NCBI RefSeq assembly: GCF_006716785.1 | Contig: NZ_VFPQ01000001.1 | Span: forward strand, 1,302,001-1,366,000 | Source of the DNA: Thermopolyspora flexuosa | Lineage (GTDB): Bacteria > Actinomycetota > Actinomycetes > Streptosporangiales > Streptosporangiaceae | Direction: 5' to 3' | DNA: 64,000 bases | Part shown: in pieces, positions 1 to 9,783 of the stretch | Position numbering within the stretch: the stretch's first letter is position 1 | How the letters are laid out: each line of letters opens with the position of its first letter | The notes under the pieces: generated by a model | What the model was told of the DNA's origin: nothing | Database searches by the model: none | The model's input: the letters and a program-made list of their open reading frames with translations, nothing else | Program-made: the position numbers and the translations under genes

Positions 1-1
1 C

Positions 2-1453
2 CGGGTGGAGAGCCCGTACGTGGCGACCGTGCTCGACGCCGACCTCTCCGGCGACCGGCCGTACCTGGTGATGGAGTACATCGAGGGCGACACGCTGCTC
101 GAGACGGTACGGCGGGACGGCCCGCTCGGCGACGCCGAACTGCTCGCCCTCGCGCACGGGCTCGCCAGCGCGCTCGCGGTGATCCACGCGGCCGGGGTGG
201 TGCACCGCGACCTGAAACCGGCGAACGTGATCCTCTCGTCGCGCGGGCCGGTGCTCATCGACTTCGGCATCGCGCACGTGGTGGACGCCACCCGGGTGAC
301 CGACACCGGGGTCTTCCTCGGCACCCCCGGGTACGCGGCGCCGGAGCTGTTCGCCGGGGAGCCGGTGGGTGAGGCAGCGGACCTGCACGCCTGGGGCGCG
401 ACCGTGGCGTTCGCGGCGACCGGGCGGCCCACCTTCGGCCGCGGGTCGGCCGAGGCGCAGATGTACGCGATCCTGCACGGCCAGGCCGACCTTGCGGGCG
501 TGCCCGCGGCGCTGCTGCCGCACATCCGGGCGGCGCTGCACCGGGAGCCGGACAAGCGCCCGGCGGCCGCGCTGCTCGCGTCCCGGCTCGACCGGCTCAT
601 GCGGGCCTCCACGCCGCAGTCCCGCGCGGTGGTGCGGGGCCGCCGCAGGCCGCCGCAGATCGCCCGGGCCCGCGGCGCGGGCGCGCGGGCGGACGCGGAC
701 GTGGCCTCCCCGCCGGACGGTCCGCGCGCGGCCGAGGGGGCGCTGGAGGGCGTGCGCGCGGCGGGGCCGCGCGAGGCCGGGGCGCGTGACGCGGACGTGG
801 CGCGGGAGCCGGGGGTCCGGGACGCCGGTCCGCGGGAGCCCGGTGGGCCGCGGGGCGCGGGGCGCATGCGGCTGCGGCGCCGTACCGGCCACGGGCCGCC
901 GGGGGAGGCGGTGGACGAGCCCCGGTCGCCGGAGCGCTCCTCGGGCGGCGTCGCGGCGCTGTTGCTGCTGGCGCTGCTCGCGGTGCCCGGCGTGGCCGCG
1001 TCGGTGGTGTGGGCGCCGGCCACCTTCCTCGTCACCGCCGGCTTCGGCGTGCTCGCCCGCGCGCTGTGGAGCGGTCACGCGCTGGTGCGCGGGCGCAGGC
1101 CGGGCTGGGGCCGGGCGCTGCTGCGGCTGGCCACCTTCCCGCTGATGCTGGCGGTCTCCGTGGTCACCGCGGTGGTCTGGCCGGGCCTGGTGGCGGGCGC
1201 GAGCGCGGCGCTGAGCCTGTGGCTCGCCTCGGGCCTGCGCGAGCCGCAGGACTGGTGGAGCCTGCCCGGGCCGATCACGCTCGCCGGGGTGGTGTTCGGC
1301 ATCGTGTGCGGCGGCATCATCGACCGCGAGGTGGATCGCGCCGGGATGCGCATGCCCGAGCTGCGCAGGGACGTGCTGCGCGCCCTCGCGCTGCTCGGCG
1401 GCTTCGTCGCGATCTGCGCCGCCGCGGTACGGGCGGTGGTGGTGTTCCTCTGA
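2..1453 (+). CDS. Serine/threonine protein kinase, membrane-anchored, 5' end cut by window
   Basis: Hanks-type protein kinase that should phosphorylate Ser/Thr residues of target proteins at the inner face of the membrane. The reading frame is open through the first base of the window, so the ATP-binding P-loop and the lysine that contacts ATP lie outside. Counting from the GTG at 5, the catalytic HRDLKPAN is at 67-74, DFG at 86-88 and the activation-segment end GTPGYAAPE near 108-116. After the kinase lobe comes an Arg/Ala/Gly-rich linker (about 200-310), then several hydrophobic segments filling the last 160 residues. There is no PASTA-type extracellular domain; the membrane part forms most of the C-terminus. 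Kinase identity is certain; substrate and signal are unknown. Confidence 0.93.
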   Translation, partial: RVESPYVATVLDADLSGDRPYLVMEYIEGDTLLETVRRDGPLGDAELLALAHGLASALAVIHAAGVVHRDLKPANVILSSRGPVLIDFGIAHVVDATRVTDTGVFLGTPGYAAPELFAGEPVGEAADLHAWGATVAFAATGRPTFGRGSAEAQMYAILHGQADLAGVPAALLPHIRAALHREPDKRPAAALLASRLDRLMRASTPQSRAVVRGRRRPPQIARARGAGARADADVASPPDGPRAAEGALEGVRAAGPREAGARDADVAREPGVRDAGPREPGGPRGAGRMRLRRRTGHGPPGEAVDEPRSPERSSGGVAALLLLALLAVPGVAASVVWAPATFLVTAGFGVLARALWSGHALVRGRRPGWGRALLRLATFPLMLAVSVVTAVVWPGLVAGASAALSLWLASGLREPQDWWSLPGPITLAGVVFGIVCGGIIDREVDRAGMRMPELRRDVLRALALLGGFVAICAAAVRAVVVFL

Positions 1454-1528
1454 CCCGCCGCATGCGGGGATGCGTCCGGGCGGACCCGCCGTGCGTCCGC
1501 CCGGGGACGGGGTTCCGGCTTCCGGCGG

Positions 1529-2551
1529 TCAGCCGGTCCGCCGGGCGAAGCGGTTGAAGATGCGCTCGCCCGCGCTCACCGCGCTCTCCGCGACGTCGCG
1601 GAGCACGCCGATGAACGGGTCCTGGGACTGCGACCAGGACTCGCGGTAGGCGCGCGCGGCCTCCTTGATCTCCTCGCTGATCCGCACGTTCCGGTCGTCC
1701 TCGCGGCGCGGGTAGTCGCCGCTCAGGATCGCCTCGTACGCGCCGCTGCGGCGCCACCGGTCGAGCTCGGCGACGCGGACCACGGCGAACGGGTGGGTGG
1801 TGCCGAGCAGGTTGAGCACCTTCAGCAGGCCGTCGCGCACGTCCCCGGCGGTGTCGTACTCGCGGGCCTGGTCGAGGAACGCCTCGATGTTCATCTCGTG
1901 CAGGCGGGTGCCGCCGGCGAGCTTCATCAGCGCGCGCATCGCGGCGTCCGGGTCCTGGCCGCACAGCAGGCCGCCGCGGTCGCACGACAGCTCGGACTTG
2001 CGGAACCACTCCTCGAGCCCGGCGACGATGGCGCGCAGGCCGATGTAACCGAGCGGGATCCACGCCACCCGGGTGGCGAGCCGGGTGAGGATGAGCAGCA
2101 TGGTGCGGTAGACCGCGTGCCCGGAGAGGATGTGCGCGGTCTCGTGCCCGATGACGAAGCGCAGCTCCTCCTCGTCGAGGAGGTCGAGCGTGCCCGTGGT
2201 GACCACGATGAACGGGTCGTCGAACCCGATCGCCATCGCGTTCACCGACGGATCCTGCTGGACGTAGATCTCCGGGATCCGCGGCAGGTCGAGGATATAG
2301 GCGGCGTCCCGCCCCATCTCGTGCAGCGACCGGAACTGGGTGTCGCTCGTGCGCACCGCCGAGGCGAGCCGCATCAGGCGCAGCCGCCGCTCGCTCACCA
2401 GGCCGGAGAGCTGCTTGAGCACCGAGTCGAAGCCGCTGAGCGAACGCATCGCGACCAGCGCCGACCGATCGGCGGGATGTTCATAGGCCCGGGAGCTGAT
2501 GCCGGGGAGAGGGACGCGTCTGCGATCCGGAATGGTCGTCATGGTCGGCAT
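1529..2551 (-). CDS. M48 family zinc metallopeptidase
   Basis: Peptidase of the M48 (HtpX/Ste24-like) family, expected to cut proteins at or near the membrane. The zinc-binding HETAH lies inside [14 protein letters not shown], and a third ligand is offered by the glutamate of SELSCDRGG downstream, which fits the family's ExxxD signature. One hydrophobic segment follows the active site (around [13 protein letters not shown]). The protein is 340 aa, usual for actinobacterial M48 proteins. Two ATG codons, at 2551 and 2542, could each start it. It is transcribed towards the kinase gene and divergently from nadD. Confidence 0.9.
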   Translation of the reverse strand: MPTMTTIPDRRRVPLPGISSRAYEHPADRSALVAMRSLSGFDSVLKQLSGLVSERRLRLMRLASAVRTSDTQFRSLHEMGRDAAYILDLPRIPEIYVQQDPSVNAMAIGFDDPFIVVTTGTLDLLDEEELRFVIGHETAHILSGHAVYRTMLLILTRLATRVAWIPLGYIGLRAIVAGLEEWFRKSELSCDRGGLLCGQDPDAAMRALMKLAGGTRLHEMNIEAFLDQAREYDTAGDVRDGLLKVLNLLGTTHPFAVVRVAELDRWRRSGAYEAILSGDYPRREDDRNVRISEEIKEAARAYRESWSQSQDPFIGVLRDVAESAVSAGERIFNRFARRTG

Positions 2552-2771
2552 GCTACGTCCGCATTCGGGGCTCCGCGCGGTTCGCGGAAACCTCGCCGAA
2601 ACCGGACGCCGACCCTGGCGAGGGCATGCCGGCCCGGCGCACGGTCACGCAGCGTGGCCGGGAGGCGGGATCGGCGGGGCCGCCGCGGGCGGGCCGTACC
2701 GTGCCGGAGGGCGGGCGGCGAGGCCGGGGGTGGCTGCGGATCACGGTTCGCCGGGGGTTATCGTCAAAGTC

Positions 2772-3383
2772 ATGAGAAATGGGGCGGAGATCAGGCGTCT
2801 CGGCATCATGGGTGGGACGTTCGACCCGATCCACCACGGGCACCTGGTCGCGGCGAGCGAGGTCCAGCACCACTTCCAGCTCGACGAGGTGGTGTTCGTG
2901 CCGACCGGGAGACCCTGGCAGAAGGCGGACCGGGAGGTGTCGGACCCGGAGGACCGCTACCTCATGACGGTGATCGCCACGGCGTCCAACCCGCGCTTCT
3001 CGGTGAGCCGGGTGGACATCGACCGCCCGGGCCCGACCTACACGCTGGACACGCTGCGTGACATCGCGGCGCTGTACGGGCCGGACGTGGAGCTTTACTT
3101 CATCACGGGTGCCGACGCGCTCGCCCAGATCCTTAGCTGGCGGAACGCGGAGGAGATGTTTAAGATCGCGCACTTCGTCGGCTGCACCCGCCCGGGGCAC
3201 GTGCTCAAGGATCCGGGGCTGCCGGAGGGCAAGGTGAGCCTCATCGAGATCCCCGCCCTCGCCATCTCCTCGTCCGAATGCCGCCAGCGCGTCGCCGCAG
3301 GTGAGCCGATCTGGTACCTGGTGCCGGACGGGATCGTGCAGTACATCAACAAGCGTCACCTCTACCGGCGGAAGCAGGGGTAG
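2772..3383 (+). CDS. nadD: Nicotinate-nucleotide adenylyltransferase
   Basis: NadD transfers AMP from ATP to nicotinate mononucleotide, making deamido-NAD in NAD synthesis. The nucleotidyltransferase signature [11 protein letters not shown] is at residues 14-24, and the second motif SSSECR lies near the end ([13 protein letters not shown]). The frame is open much further upstream, but starting at ATG 2772 gives 203 aa, the normal size, and puts the signature in its usual place. rsfS and a histidine phosphatase follow, an order common in Actinobacteria. About 117 bases separate it from rsfS, so a second promoter there is possible. Confidence 0.95.
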   Translation: MRNGAEIRRLGIMGGTFDPIHHGHLVAASEVQHHFQLDEVVFVPTGRPWQKADREVSDPEDRYLMTVIATASNPRFSVSRVDIDRPGPTYTLDTLRDIAALYGPDVELYFITGADALAQILSWRNAEEMFKIAHFVGCTRPGHVLKDPGLPEGKVSLIEIPALAISSSECRQRVAAGEPIWYLVPDGIVQYINKRHLYRRKQG

Positions 3384-3500
3384 CTGTTCATCCCGATTAC
3401 GCTGGTGACAAACGGGGTTGTACCAACGGGGGGACAGTGGGCACCCTGAAGGGGTAGACACCCGCAGGGGTTCGCTCACCCAGGAGGACGAAACCGCATC

Positions 3501-3908
3501 GTGGCCGCATCCCAGAGATCACTCGAGCTGGTGAGGGTCGCCGCCGAGGCCGCGGCGGACAAGCTGGCCGACGACATCATCGCCTACGACGTCAGCGAAC
3601 AGCTCGTCATCACCGACGCGTTCCTGCTCTGCTCGGCGCCGAACGACCGGCAGGTACGCGCCATCGTCGACGAGATCGAGGAGCGGATGCGGGTCAGGGC
3701 GGACGCCAAGCCCGTACGCCGGGAGGGTGAGCGCGAGGGCCGCTGGGTGCTGCTCGACTTCGTCGACGTCGTCGTGCACGTGCAGCACGAGGAGGACCGC
3801 GCCTACTACGCCCTCGAGCGGCTGTGGAAGGACTGCCCGGTCATCCCGCTCCCCGAGACGGTGGCGCAGCTCGCGGCACAGCGGGCGCGCGGGGGAGCGG
3901 CCTCGTGA
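3501..3908 (+). CDS. rsfS: Ribosomal silencing factor RsfS
   Basis: RsfS (Iojap family) binds ribosomal protein uL14 on the large subunit and blocks joining of the subunits when nutrients are short. The 135-aa protein has the family core: DDIIAYDVSEQLVITDAFLLC, here residues 24 onward, and the GRWVLLDFVDVVVHV strand region towards the C-terminus. It starts with GTG behind a good CAGGAGGA ribosome-binding site at 3481-3488. Its stop overlaps the start of the next gene as GTGA, implying translational coupling. Confidence 0.95.
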   Translation: MAASQRSLELVRVAAEAAADKLADDIIAYDVSEQLVITDAFLLCSAPNDRQVRAIVDEIEERMRVRADAKPVRREGEREGRWVLLDFVDVVVHVQHEEDRAYYALERLWKDCPVIPLPETVAQLAAQRARGGAAS

Positions 3909-4540
3909 GCCGGCGGGTGGTCTGCTGGCGGCACGGTCAGACCAGGTGGAACGTCGAACACCGTTTCCAGGGGCACACCGACATCGAGCTCGACGAGACC
4001 GGGGTGGCGCAGGCCGCCCGGGCGGCCTCGCTGCTCGCCTCGCTGAAGCCGTCCCTCATCGTCTCCTCCGACCTGCGGCGCGCGTACGACACCGCGGCGC
4101 ACCTCGCCCGGCTCACCGGGCTTGACATCAACGTCGACAAGGACCTGCGGGAGCGGTCCGGAGGCGACTGGGAAGGGCTCACCAGCCAGGAGATCAAGGA
4201 GCGCTGGCCGCACGAGTACGCGATCTGGTCGATCCCGAACGGCGAGCCCGCATCGGCGGTCGCGACGCGGGTGGCCGACGCGATCCGGCGCTGGGCCGAG
4301 CGGATCGAGGAGGACCAGGTGCTCGTCGTGGTCTCGCACGGCGCGGCGATCCGGTTCGGCCTCGCCCACCTGCTCGGGCTGCCCGAGGAGCTGTGGCACG
4401 CGCTCGGCGGGTTGAGCAACTGCTCCTGGTCGGTGGTCGAGCAGGGCCGGTCCGGCTGGCGGCTCATGGAGCACAACGCCGGCACCCTGCCCGAGCCGGT
4501 GCGCAGCGACGACATCGCGGTCCAGACCGAGGAAACCTGA
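3905..4540 (+). CDS. Histidine phosphatase (phosphoglycerate mutase-like)
   Basis: Member of the histidine phosphatase superfamily, which uses a phospho-histidine intermediate to remove phosphate from small molecules or proteins. The catalytic RHGQTRWN motif is at residues 9-16, with the second core histidine in VVSHGAAIRFGLAH. The frame runs open upstream, but the GTG at 3905 overlaps the rsfS stop and places the RHG motif right at the N-terminus, as is normal. Protein is 211 aa. Actinobacteria commonly keep such a gene after nadD-rsfS; its substrate there (possibly glucosyl-3-phosphoglycerate or another sugar phosphate) cannot be read from sequence. Confidence 0.92.
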   Translation: MSRRVVCWRHGQTRWNVEHRFQGHTDIELDETGVAQAARAASLLASLKPSLIVSSDLRRAYDTAAHLARLTGLDINVDKDLRERSGGDWEGLTSQEIKERWPHEYAIWSIPNGEPASAVATRVADAIRRWAERIEEDQVLVVVSHGAAIRFGLAHLLGLPEELWHALGGLSNCSWSVVEQGRSGWRLMEHNAGTLPEPVRSDDIAVQTEET

Positions 4541-4554
4541 CCGGGGACCCGGTC
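4539..4554 (+). terminator. Short GC hairpin at the end of the nadD operon
   Basis: GACCGGG-GA-CCCGGTC overlaps the stop codon of the phosphatase gene. It forms a 6-7 bp stem with a very small loop and no U-run. It could be a weak factor-independent terminator, or may be chance in GC-rich DNA. Confidence 0.3.
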
Positions 4555-5136
4555 CTCCGGGGCACCCAGGGCCTTCTCGGCCCGTGGTTCCGCAGGGGTC
4601 CGGCCGCCGCATGTCCTCGAAGCTCCTAGGGGGAACCACGTCGTTGGGCGGCGGCACGTCCCTTCGCGCCGGTGCCGCGGGAACCGCGAAACGCGCCGCA
4701 CGGTCGAGGGTCCCTGCGTGCCGGGCACCGCTTGCCGTGCCTGGGCGGCGTGCCGTGGCCCACGAGGTCCGGCTTGTTCATTTCTCGTCGGTTGTGCCCG
4801 TCGCTGGGCCGAGGGTGGTTCGCTCGGCTTGAGACCGGCCTGCCCGCACACGGATGGTGTCGTGCGGCCTCCGGCGGCCCCGGAGCCGGATAGCCGCGCG
4901 GAGGATCGCATGAGCCGGTCGGGCCAGGACGCGAAGGTGCCCTTGGTGGCCCGCCGGGCCGCGTGGCAGCGGCGTGTGCGACGGTAGCGCCTGCGGAAGC
5001 CCGTCGGCGCTCCTTCGTCACGCGACGGGCCGGGGTGAACACGGGACGTCGCCGGGTGGATTGTCCGGTCGAATACCTTTTTGCGATAACTTCGCGAACT
5101 CCGAAGTGTGCGGGTGGATGCGGGTATTTCTCCCGC
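4541..5136. other. 596-base intergenic region, no convincing gene
   Basis: Open frames on both strands here encode only Arg/Pro/Gly-rich shadow proteins without domains. The last 70 bases before the carboxylate-amine ligase are AT-richer (GAATACCTTTTTGCGATAAC near 5071-5090) and likely hold its promoter. I see no tRNA or riboswitch fold. Confidence 0.5.
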
Positions 5137-6240
5137 ATGGATTACAACGTCGCAGTAGGGATCGAGGAAGAATTCCACATCGTCGATCTCGCCACACGCG
5201 CTCTGGTGCCACGCGCCGGTGAGGTACTCGAGCGTCTGTCGGGCGGGCGCTACGCCGCCGAGATGCAGCGTTCGGTGGTGGAGACGAACACCCTGCCGTG
5301 GCTCTACCTCGCGGACCTGCGCAAGGACCTCACCGAGCTGCGGGCGAGGCTGATCGAGGCCGCCCGGCCGCTCGGCCTCGCGCCCGTGGCGGCGGGCACC
5401 GCCCCGCTCACCGATCCGGACGCCTACGCCTTCACCGAGGGGGAGCGGTACGGGTTCCTGCGCGACCGCTACCAGCTGCTCGCCTGGCAGCAGATGGTGT
5501 GCAGCATGCAGGTGCACGCCGACGTCGCGGACCGCGACCTCGCCGTCGCCGTGGCCCAGCGGGTCCAGCCCTACTTACCCGTGTTCCTCGCACTCAGCGT
5601 CAGCTCGCCGTACTGGATGGGCCGGGACAGCGGATATCTGAGCAGCCGGACGATGGCCTGGCAGCGCTGGCCCACCGCCGGACCGGCCGGTCCGTTCGCC
5701 AACGCCGCCGAGTACGACCAGGCGGTGGCGGATCTGGTGCGGGCGGGCGCGATGCTCGACGCCGGGATGATCTACTTCGACGTGCGGCCGTCGGCGCACG
5801 TGCCGACCGTGGAGCTGCGCGTCTGCGACGCCACGCCGCTGATCGAGGACGTGATCCTGATCGCGGCCCTGTTCCGCGCCCTCGTCATCAAGGAGTGCGC
5901 GGCCGCCGCCGCGGGCGAGCCCCTTCCCCCGGTACGGCCGGCCCTGGCCCGGGCGGCCGCGTGGCGGGCGGCCCGGTACGGCCTCGAGGGCGACATCGTG
6001 ACCGTGCTCGACCCGGTGCCGGTGCCCGCGCGGGAGCGGGTGGAGAGCCTGCTGGAGGAGCTTCGCCCGATCCTCGTCGCGCTGGGCGACTGGCCGACGG
6101 TGCGGGAGCTCGCCGACGCCGCGTTCGCGCGGGGCAGCTCGGCCGCGCGGCAGCGCGCCGCCTACGCCGAGCGCGGGGAGCTCGCCGACGTGGTCGACCA
6201 GCTGGTGGCCGAGACCGCGAGCTGCCTCGGCATGCCGTGA
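5137..6240 (+). CDS. Carboxylate-amine ligase, glutamate-cysteine ligase type 2 (YbdK) family
   Basis: Member of the GCS2/YbdK family, ATP-grasp-like ligases joining a carboxylate to an amine; characterised relatives make gamma-glutamylcysteine weakly. The family start VGIEEEFHIVD is at residues 6-16, where the glutamates bind magnesium. Later conserved stretches include QVHADV, SSPYWMG and DVRPSAHVPTVELRVCDA. ATG 5137 is chosen because it gives the 367-aa family length; the frame is open upstream but codes for nothing similar. In actinomycetes such proteins may serve mycothiol- or ergothioneine-related chemistry, but no such partner gene is adjacent, so the substrate is uncertain. Confidence 0.88.
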   Translation: MDYNVAVGIEEEFHIVDLATRALVPRAGEVLERLSGGRYAAEMQRSVVETNTLPWLYLADLRKDLTELRARLIEAARPLGLAPVAAGTAPLTDPDAYAFTEGERYGFLRDRYQLLAWQQMVCSMQVHADVADRDLAVAVAQRVQPYLPVFLALSVSSPYWMGRDSGYLSSRTMAWQRWPTAGPAGPFANAAEYDQAVADLVRAGAMLDAGMIYFDVRPSAHVPTVELRVCDATPLIEDVILIAALFRALVIKECAAAAAGEPLPPVRPALARAAAWRAARYGLEGDIVTVLDPVPVPARERVESLLEELRPILVALGDWPTVRELADAAFARGSSAARQRAAYAERGELADVVDQLVAETASCLGMP

Positions 6241-6282
6241 GCCTTCCCCGATCCGGCCGGTCCACGTACCTAGCATGGGTGC

Positions 6283-7284
6283 GTGGCGGCGCTGACCAAA
6301 CGACTGACGCACTACGCGACGGGCGGCGGATGTGCGTGCAAGATCCCTCCAGGGGAGCTGGAGGACGTGCTGGCGGGCCTCGGGGTGGCCGCGCCGGCGA
6401 ACGCGCCCGGTGAGATCGTCGTCGGCCTTGAGAACGGGGACGACGCGGCGGTGGTCAGGGTTGCTGGCGACAACGCCGTCGTCAGCACCGTCGACTTCTT
6501 CACCCCCGTGGTGGATGATCCGTTCGACTGGGGCAGGATCGCCGCCGCCAACGCGCTGTCGGACGTCTACGCGATGGGCGGCAGGCCCGTCGTCGCGGTG
6601 AACCTGCTGTGCTGGCCGCGTGACGTGCTCCCGTACGACGTGGCCGTGGAGGTGCTGCGCGGTGGCGCGCAGATGGCCGCGCAGGCCGGATGCCACGTCG
6701 CGGGCGGCCACAGCGTGGACGACCCCCAGCCGAAGTACGGCCTCGCGGTGACCGGCCTCGCCGACCCCGACCGCCTGCTCCGCAGCGACGCGGGAGAGCC
6801 CGGCATGCCGCTGTCGCTCACCAAGCCGCTCGGCCTGGGCGTGCTGAACAACCGCCACAAGGCGACCGGCGAGGTGTTCCCCGAGGCGATCGCCACGATG
6901 ACCCGCCTCAACGACGAGGCGTCCGCCGCCGCGCTCGCCGCGGGCATCCGCTGCGCCACCGACGTCACCGGCTTCGGCCTGCTCGGCCACGTCTACAAGC
7001 TCGCCCGCGCCTCCGGCGTCACCGCGGTCATCGACGCCGCGGCCGTGCCCTTCCTCGAGGGCGCCCGCGAGGCGGTACGCGACGGCTACGTCCCGGGCGG
7101 CACCCGCCGCAACCTCGCCTGGGTGACCCCGGTGACCGACTTCGGCACCACCGACGAGGAAACCCGCCTCCTCCTCGCCGATGCCCAGACCTCCGGCGGC
7201 CTCCTCCTCGCCGGCGAGATCCCCGGCGCCCCCGTCATCGGCGAACTCCGCCCACCTGGCCCGCACGCCGTGGTGGTGCGCTGA
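6283..7284 (+). CDS. selD: Selenide, water dikinase (selenophosphate synthetase)
   Basis: SelD makes selenophosphate from selenide and ATP, the selenium donor for selenocysteine tRNA and for selenouridine. The catalytic segment YATGGGCACKI places Cys17, Cys19 and Lys20 at the same numbers as in the E. coli enzyme, so the active-site residue is cysteine here and no recoded UGA is needed. The ATP/metal region NGDDAAVV and GGHSVDDPQPKYG, and the late TSGGLLLA motif, are all present. Start is GTG 6283; 333 aa is standard. selA, selB and tRNA-Sec are not in this window, so the fate of the selenophosphate cannot be judged. Confidence 0.95.
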   Translation: MAALTKRLTHYATGGGCACKIPPGELEDVLAGLGVAAPANAPGEIVVGLENGDDAAVVRVAGDNAVVSTVDFFTPVVDDPFDWGRIAAANALSDVYAMGGRPVVAVNLLCWPRDVLPYDVAVEVLRGGAQMAAQAGCHVAGGHSVDDPQPKYGLAVTGLADPDRLLRSDAGEPGMPLSLTKPLGLGVLNNRHKATGEVFPEAIATMTRLNDEASAAALAAGIRCATDVTGFGLLGHVYKLARASGVTAVIDAAAVPFLEGAREAVRDGYVPGGTRRNLAWVTPVTDFGTTDEETRLLLADAQTSGGLLLAGEIPGAPVIGELRPPGPHAVVVR

Positions 7285-7329
7285 TCGCTGCGAATCTCGC
7301 GGGTCGGCCCGCCAGGGGGCAATCAAGGA

Positions 7330-7580
7330 GTTCCGCTGGCCGGTTAACTGGAAGTTGTCTTGTTTCAGAGGGATTCTCTTGACGATCTCGACCCAGGCGG
7401 CGACGACCGTGAAATCAACGGCCAACAGGAGGAACAGGAGCTGACCACTCCGGCCTACCACCGAGGCCGGCTCCAATTTCGAACAGCGTCGCGAACCCCC
7501 ACAGCATCGGCGGCAGCACCCACCCTTGCCTGCTCAAGGGCCGCGATCGCAGTGCTCGCCTGATCATCAGGCCCAGTTTG
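7330..7580 (-). pseudogene. Possible frameshifted remnant of a small membrane protein
   Basis: Between selD and the recQ stop the minus strand carries two hydrophobic peptide stretches in different frames that abut near 7450-7470. One frame reads [20 protein letters not shown]; the next reads SGQLLFLLLAVDFTVVAAWV. Joined by one frameshift they would make a two-helix membrane protein. It overlaps the unusual tail of RecQ in another frame. Base composition is less GC-rich than in the neighbours. No family is recognised, and chance hydrophobicity is possible. Confidence 0.25.
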
Positions 7581-9587
7581 CTGCGTTTCCGTTGGTCCGT
7601 CTGGCCCGTCGCCGAACAGGGTGGCTCCAACCTCTGCAGTGGGTGGGGTACAGCTGGAATCATGGCGGCCGGAGGAGCCGGGGCAAGGTGAGTCCGGCGC
7701 GGTGCCGGTGGTGATGGCGAGGATCTGCTCGCCGTACTTGTTGAGCTTGTTCTCGCCGACGCCGCTGATCTCGGAGAGCGCGGCCAGGGTGGTGGGGACG
7801 TGCAGGGCGATCTCGCGGAGGGTGGCGTCGTGGAAGACGACGTAGGCCGGGACGCCCTGGGCCTTGGCGGTGGCGGCGCGCCAGGCGCGCAGGCGCTCGA
7901 ACAGGTCCCGGGCCTCCTCGGGGAGGTCGGTGGTCGCGGCGCGGCGGGCGTCGGAGCGGGTGGCGCGAGCGGTGGTCTCGGCGGGAGCGGAAGCCGCCTG
8001 GCGAGCCGGGCGGCGAGGGTCGCGGCGTAGCCGGACCTCGCGGCGGCCGCGCAGCACCTCGGCGCTCGCCTCGGTGAGGGTGAGCACGCTGTAGTCGCCG
8101 TGGACGGCGAGCAACCCCTGGGCGAGCAGCTGGCGGACCACGGCGCGCCACTCGGCCTCCGTCAGCTCGGTGCCGACGCCGAAGACGGTGAGGGTGTCGT
8201 GGCCGTACTGGGCGACCCTCGGCGTGCGGCGGCCGAGCAGGATGTCGATGACGTGGCCCGCGCCGAACTGCTGGCCGCGTTCCCGGCGCAGCCGGTACAC
8301 GGCGGACAGCAGCTTCTGCGCGGCGATCGTGCCGTCCCAGGACTCGGGCGGATCGAGGCAGGTGTCGCAGTTGCCGCACGGGCCGTCGAACCGCTCGCCG
8401 AAGTAGCCGAGCAGCCCTTTGCGGCGGCACTCGACGGTCTCGCACAGCGCGAGCATCGCGTCGAGCTGCGCGGACAGCCGCCGCCGGTGCGCCTCGTCGC
8501 CCTCGGAGGCGTCGATGAGCTTGCGCAGCTGCACCACGTCCTGCAGGCCGTAGGCGAGCCAGGCGGTGGACGGCAGGCCGTCCCGGCCCGCCCGGCCGGT
8601 CTCCTGGTAGTAGCCCTCGATCGACTTGGGCAGGTCGAGGTGGGCGACGAAGCGCACGTCCGGCTTGTCGATGCCCATGCCGAACGCGATCGTGGCGACC
8701 ATGACGAGCCCGTCCTCGCGCAGGAACCGGGCCTGGTGCTCGGCCCGGGTGCGCGCGTCCAGCCCGGCGTGGTACGGCAGCGCGGTGATGCCGTTGGCGA
8801 CGAGGAACGCGGCGGTCTTCTCCACCGAGGCCCGGGACAGGCAGTAGACGATGCCCGCGTCGCCCGGGTGCTCGGTGCGGATCAGCCGCAGCAGCCGGCG
8901 TTTGGGGTCGGACTTGGGCTCGATGCGGTACCGGATGTTGGGCCGGTCGAACCCGGCGACGAAGTGCCGGGCCCGCTCCAGGTCGAGCCGGGCGGCGATC
9001 TCGGCGCGCGTGGCGGGCGTGGCCGTGGCGGTGAGCGCGACGCGCGGCACGTGCGGCCACCGCTCGTGCAGCGCGGACAGCTCGAGGTAGTCGGGCCGGA
9101 AGTCGTGCCCCCACTGGGCCACGCAGTGCGCCTCGTCGATGGCGAACAGCGCGATCTCGCCCCGGTCGAGCAGCCGCAGCGTCGCCTCCGAGCGCAGCCG
9201 CTCCGGGGCGAGGTAGAGCAGGTCGAGCTCGCCGCCGAGGAACTGCGCCTCGACGAAGTGCCGCTCGTCGAGGTCCTGGGCCGAGTTGAGGAACCCGGCG
9301 CGCAGCCCCAGGTCGGTGAGCGCGTCCACCTGGTCCTGCATGAGCGCGATCAGCGGCGAGATCACCACCCCGGTGCCCTTCCGGACCAGCGCGGGGATCT
9401 GGTAGCAGAGCGACTTGCCGCCGCCCGTCGGCATGATCACGAGCGCGTCGCCGCCCGCGATCACGTGCTCGATGATCTCCTGCTGGCCCGGCCGGAAGGA
9501 GTCGTAGCCGAAGACGCGGCGCAGCACGCGGGCGGCCTCGCCGGGCGGGGCCCCGGCGCCGGTGGTGGCGGTCTCTGGGGAGGTCAC
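7455..9587 (-). CDS. recQ: ATP-dependent DNA helicase RecQ
   Basis: 3'-5' DNA helicase of the RecQ family, acting in recombination and fork repair. Helicase motif [13 protein letters not shown] starts at residue 52 and the DEAH box is at 151-154 followed by [10 protein letters not shown]. The RecQ zinc-binding region ([14 protein letters not shown] then CGNCDTC) follows motif VI ([10 protein letters not shown]). A HRDC domain with the [13 protein letters not shown] motif ends near residue 625. After that comes an odd 80-residue low-complexity tail that overlaps a probable gene remnant, suggesting loss of the original stop. GTG/ATG context supports the start at 9587. Confidence 0.95.
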   Translation of the reverse strand: MTSPETATTGAGAPPGEAARVLRRVFGYDSFRPGQQEIIEHVIAGGDALVIMPTGGGKSLCYQIPALVRKGTGVVISPLIALMQDQVDALTDLGLRAGFLNSAQDLDERHFVEAQFLGGELDLLYLAPERLRSEATLRLLDRGEIALFAIDEAHCVAQWGHDFRPDYLELSALHERWPHVPRVALTATATPATRAEIAARLDLERARHFVAGFDRPNIRYRIEPKSDPKRRLLRLIRTEHPGDAGIVYCLSRASVEKTAAFLVANGITALPYHAGLDARTRAEHQARFLREDGLVMVATIAFGMGIDKPDVRFVAHLDLPKSIEGYYQETGRAGRDGLPSTAWLAYGLQDVVQLRKLIDASEGDEAHRRRLSAQLDAMLALCETVECRRKGLLGYFGERFDGPCGNCDTCLDPPESWDGTIAAQKLLSAVYRLRRERGQQFGAGHVIDILLGRRTPRVAQYGHDTLTVFGVGTELTEAEWRAVVRQLLAQGLLAVHGDYSVLTLTEASAEVLRGRREVRLRRDPRRPARQAASAPAETTARATRSDARRAATTDLPEEARDLFERLRAWRAATAKAQGVPAYVVFHDATLREIALHVPTTLAALSEISGVGENKLNKYGEQILAITTGTAPDSPCPGSSGRHDSSCTPPTAEVGATLFGDGPDGPTETQQTGPDDQASTAIAALEQARVGAAADAVGVRDAVRNWSRPRW

Positions 9588-9638
9588 CCGGCCACTCTAT
9601 GGGGCGGCCGCGCGCCGCCGGGCCGTACCGCGCCCGCC

Positions 9639-9667
9639 TGTGGATAACTCGCGCCGCCCGTCCACAA
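9639..9667. promoter_or_regulatory. DnaA-box-like pair upstream of the esterase gene
   Basis: TGTGGATAA at 9639-9647 is a perfect TTATCCACA box on the minus strand. CGTCCACAA at 9659-9667 contains the TCCACA core on the plus strand. They sit between divergent recQ and the esterase gene. The match is to the known DnaA consensus; binding is inferred. Confidence 0.35.
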
Positions 9668-9783
9668 ACCGGCCGCCCGTGGCCCCGCCCCGCCGCCGTC
9701 GGCCCGACGATGACCACAATGACCTACAGGAGGAGACTCGTGGTGCTCGGCAGGGAGCCGGCGACGGGTAGGAGGCAACGAGC

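Noticed and set aside
4626-5138. A 170-codon minus-strand frame in the 4.5-5.1 kb gap
   Set aside because: Arg/Pro/His-rich without a domain, overlaps the start of the carboxylate-amine ligase, and has no ribosome-binding site.
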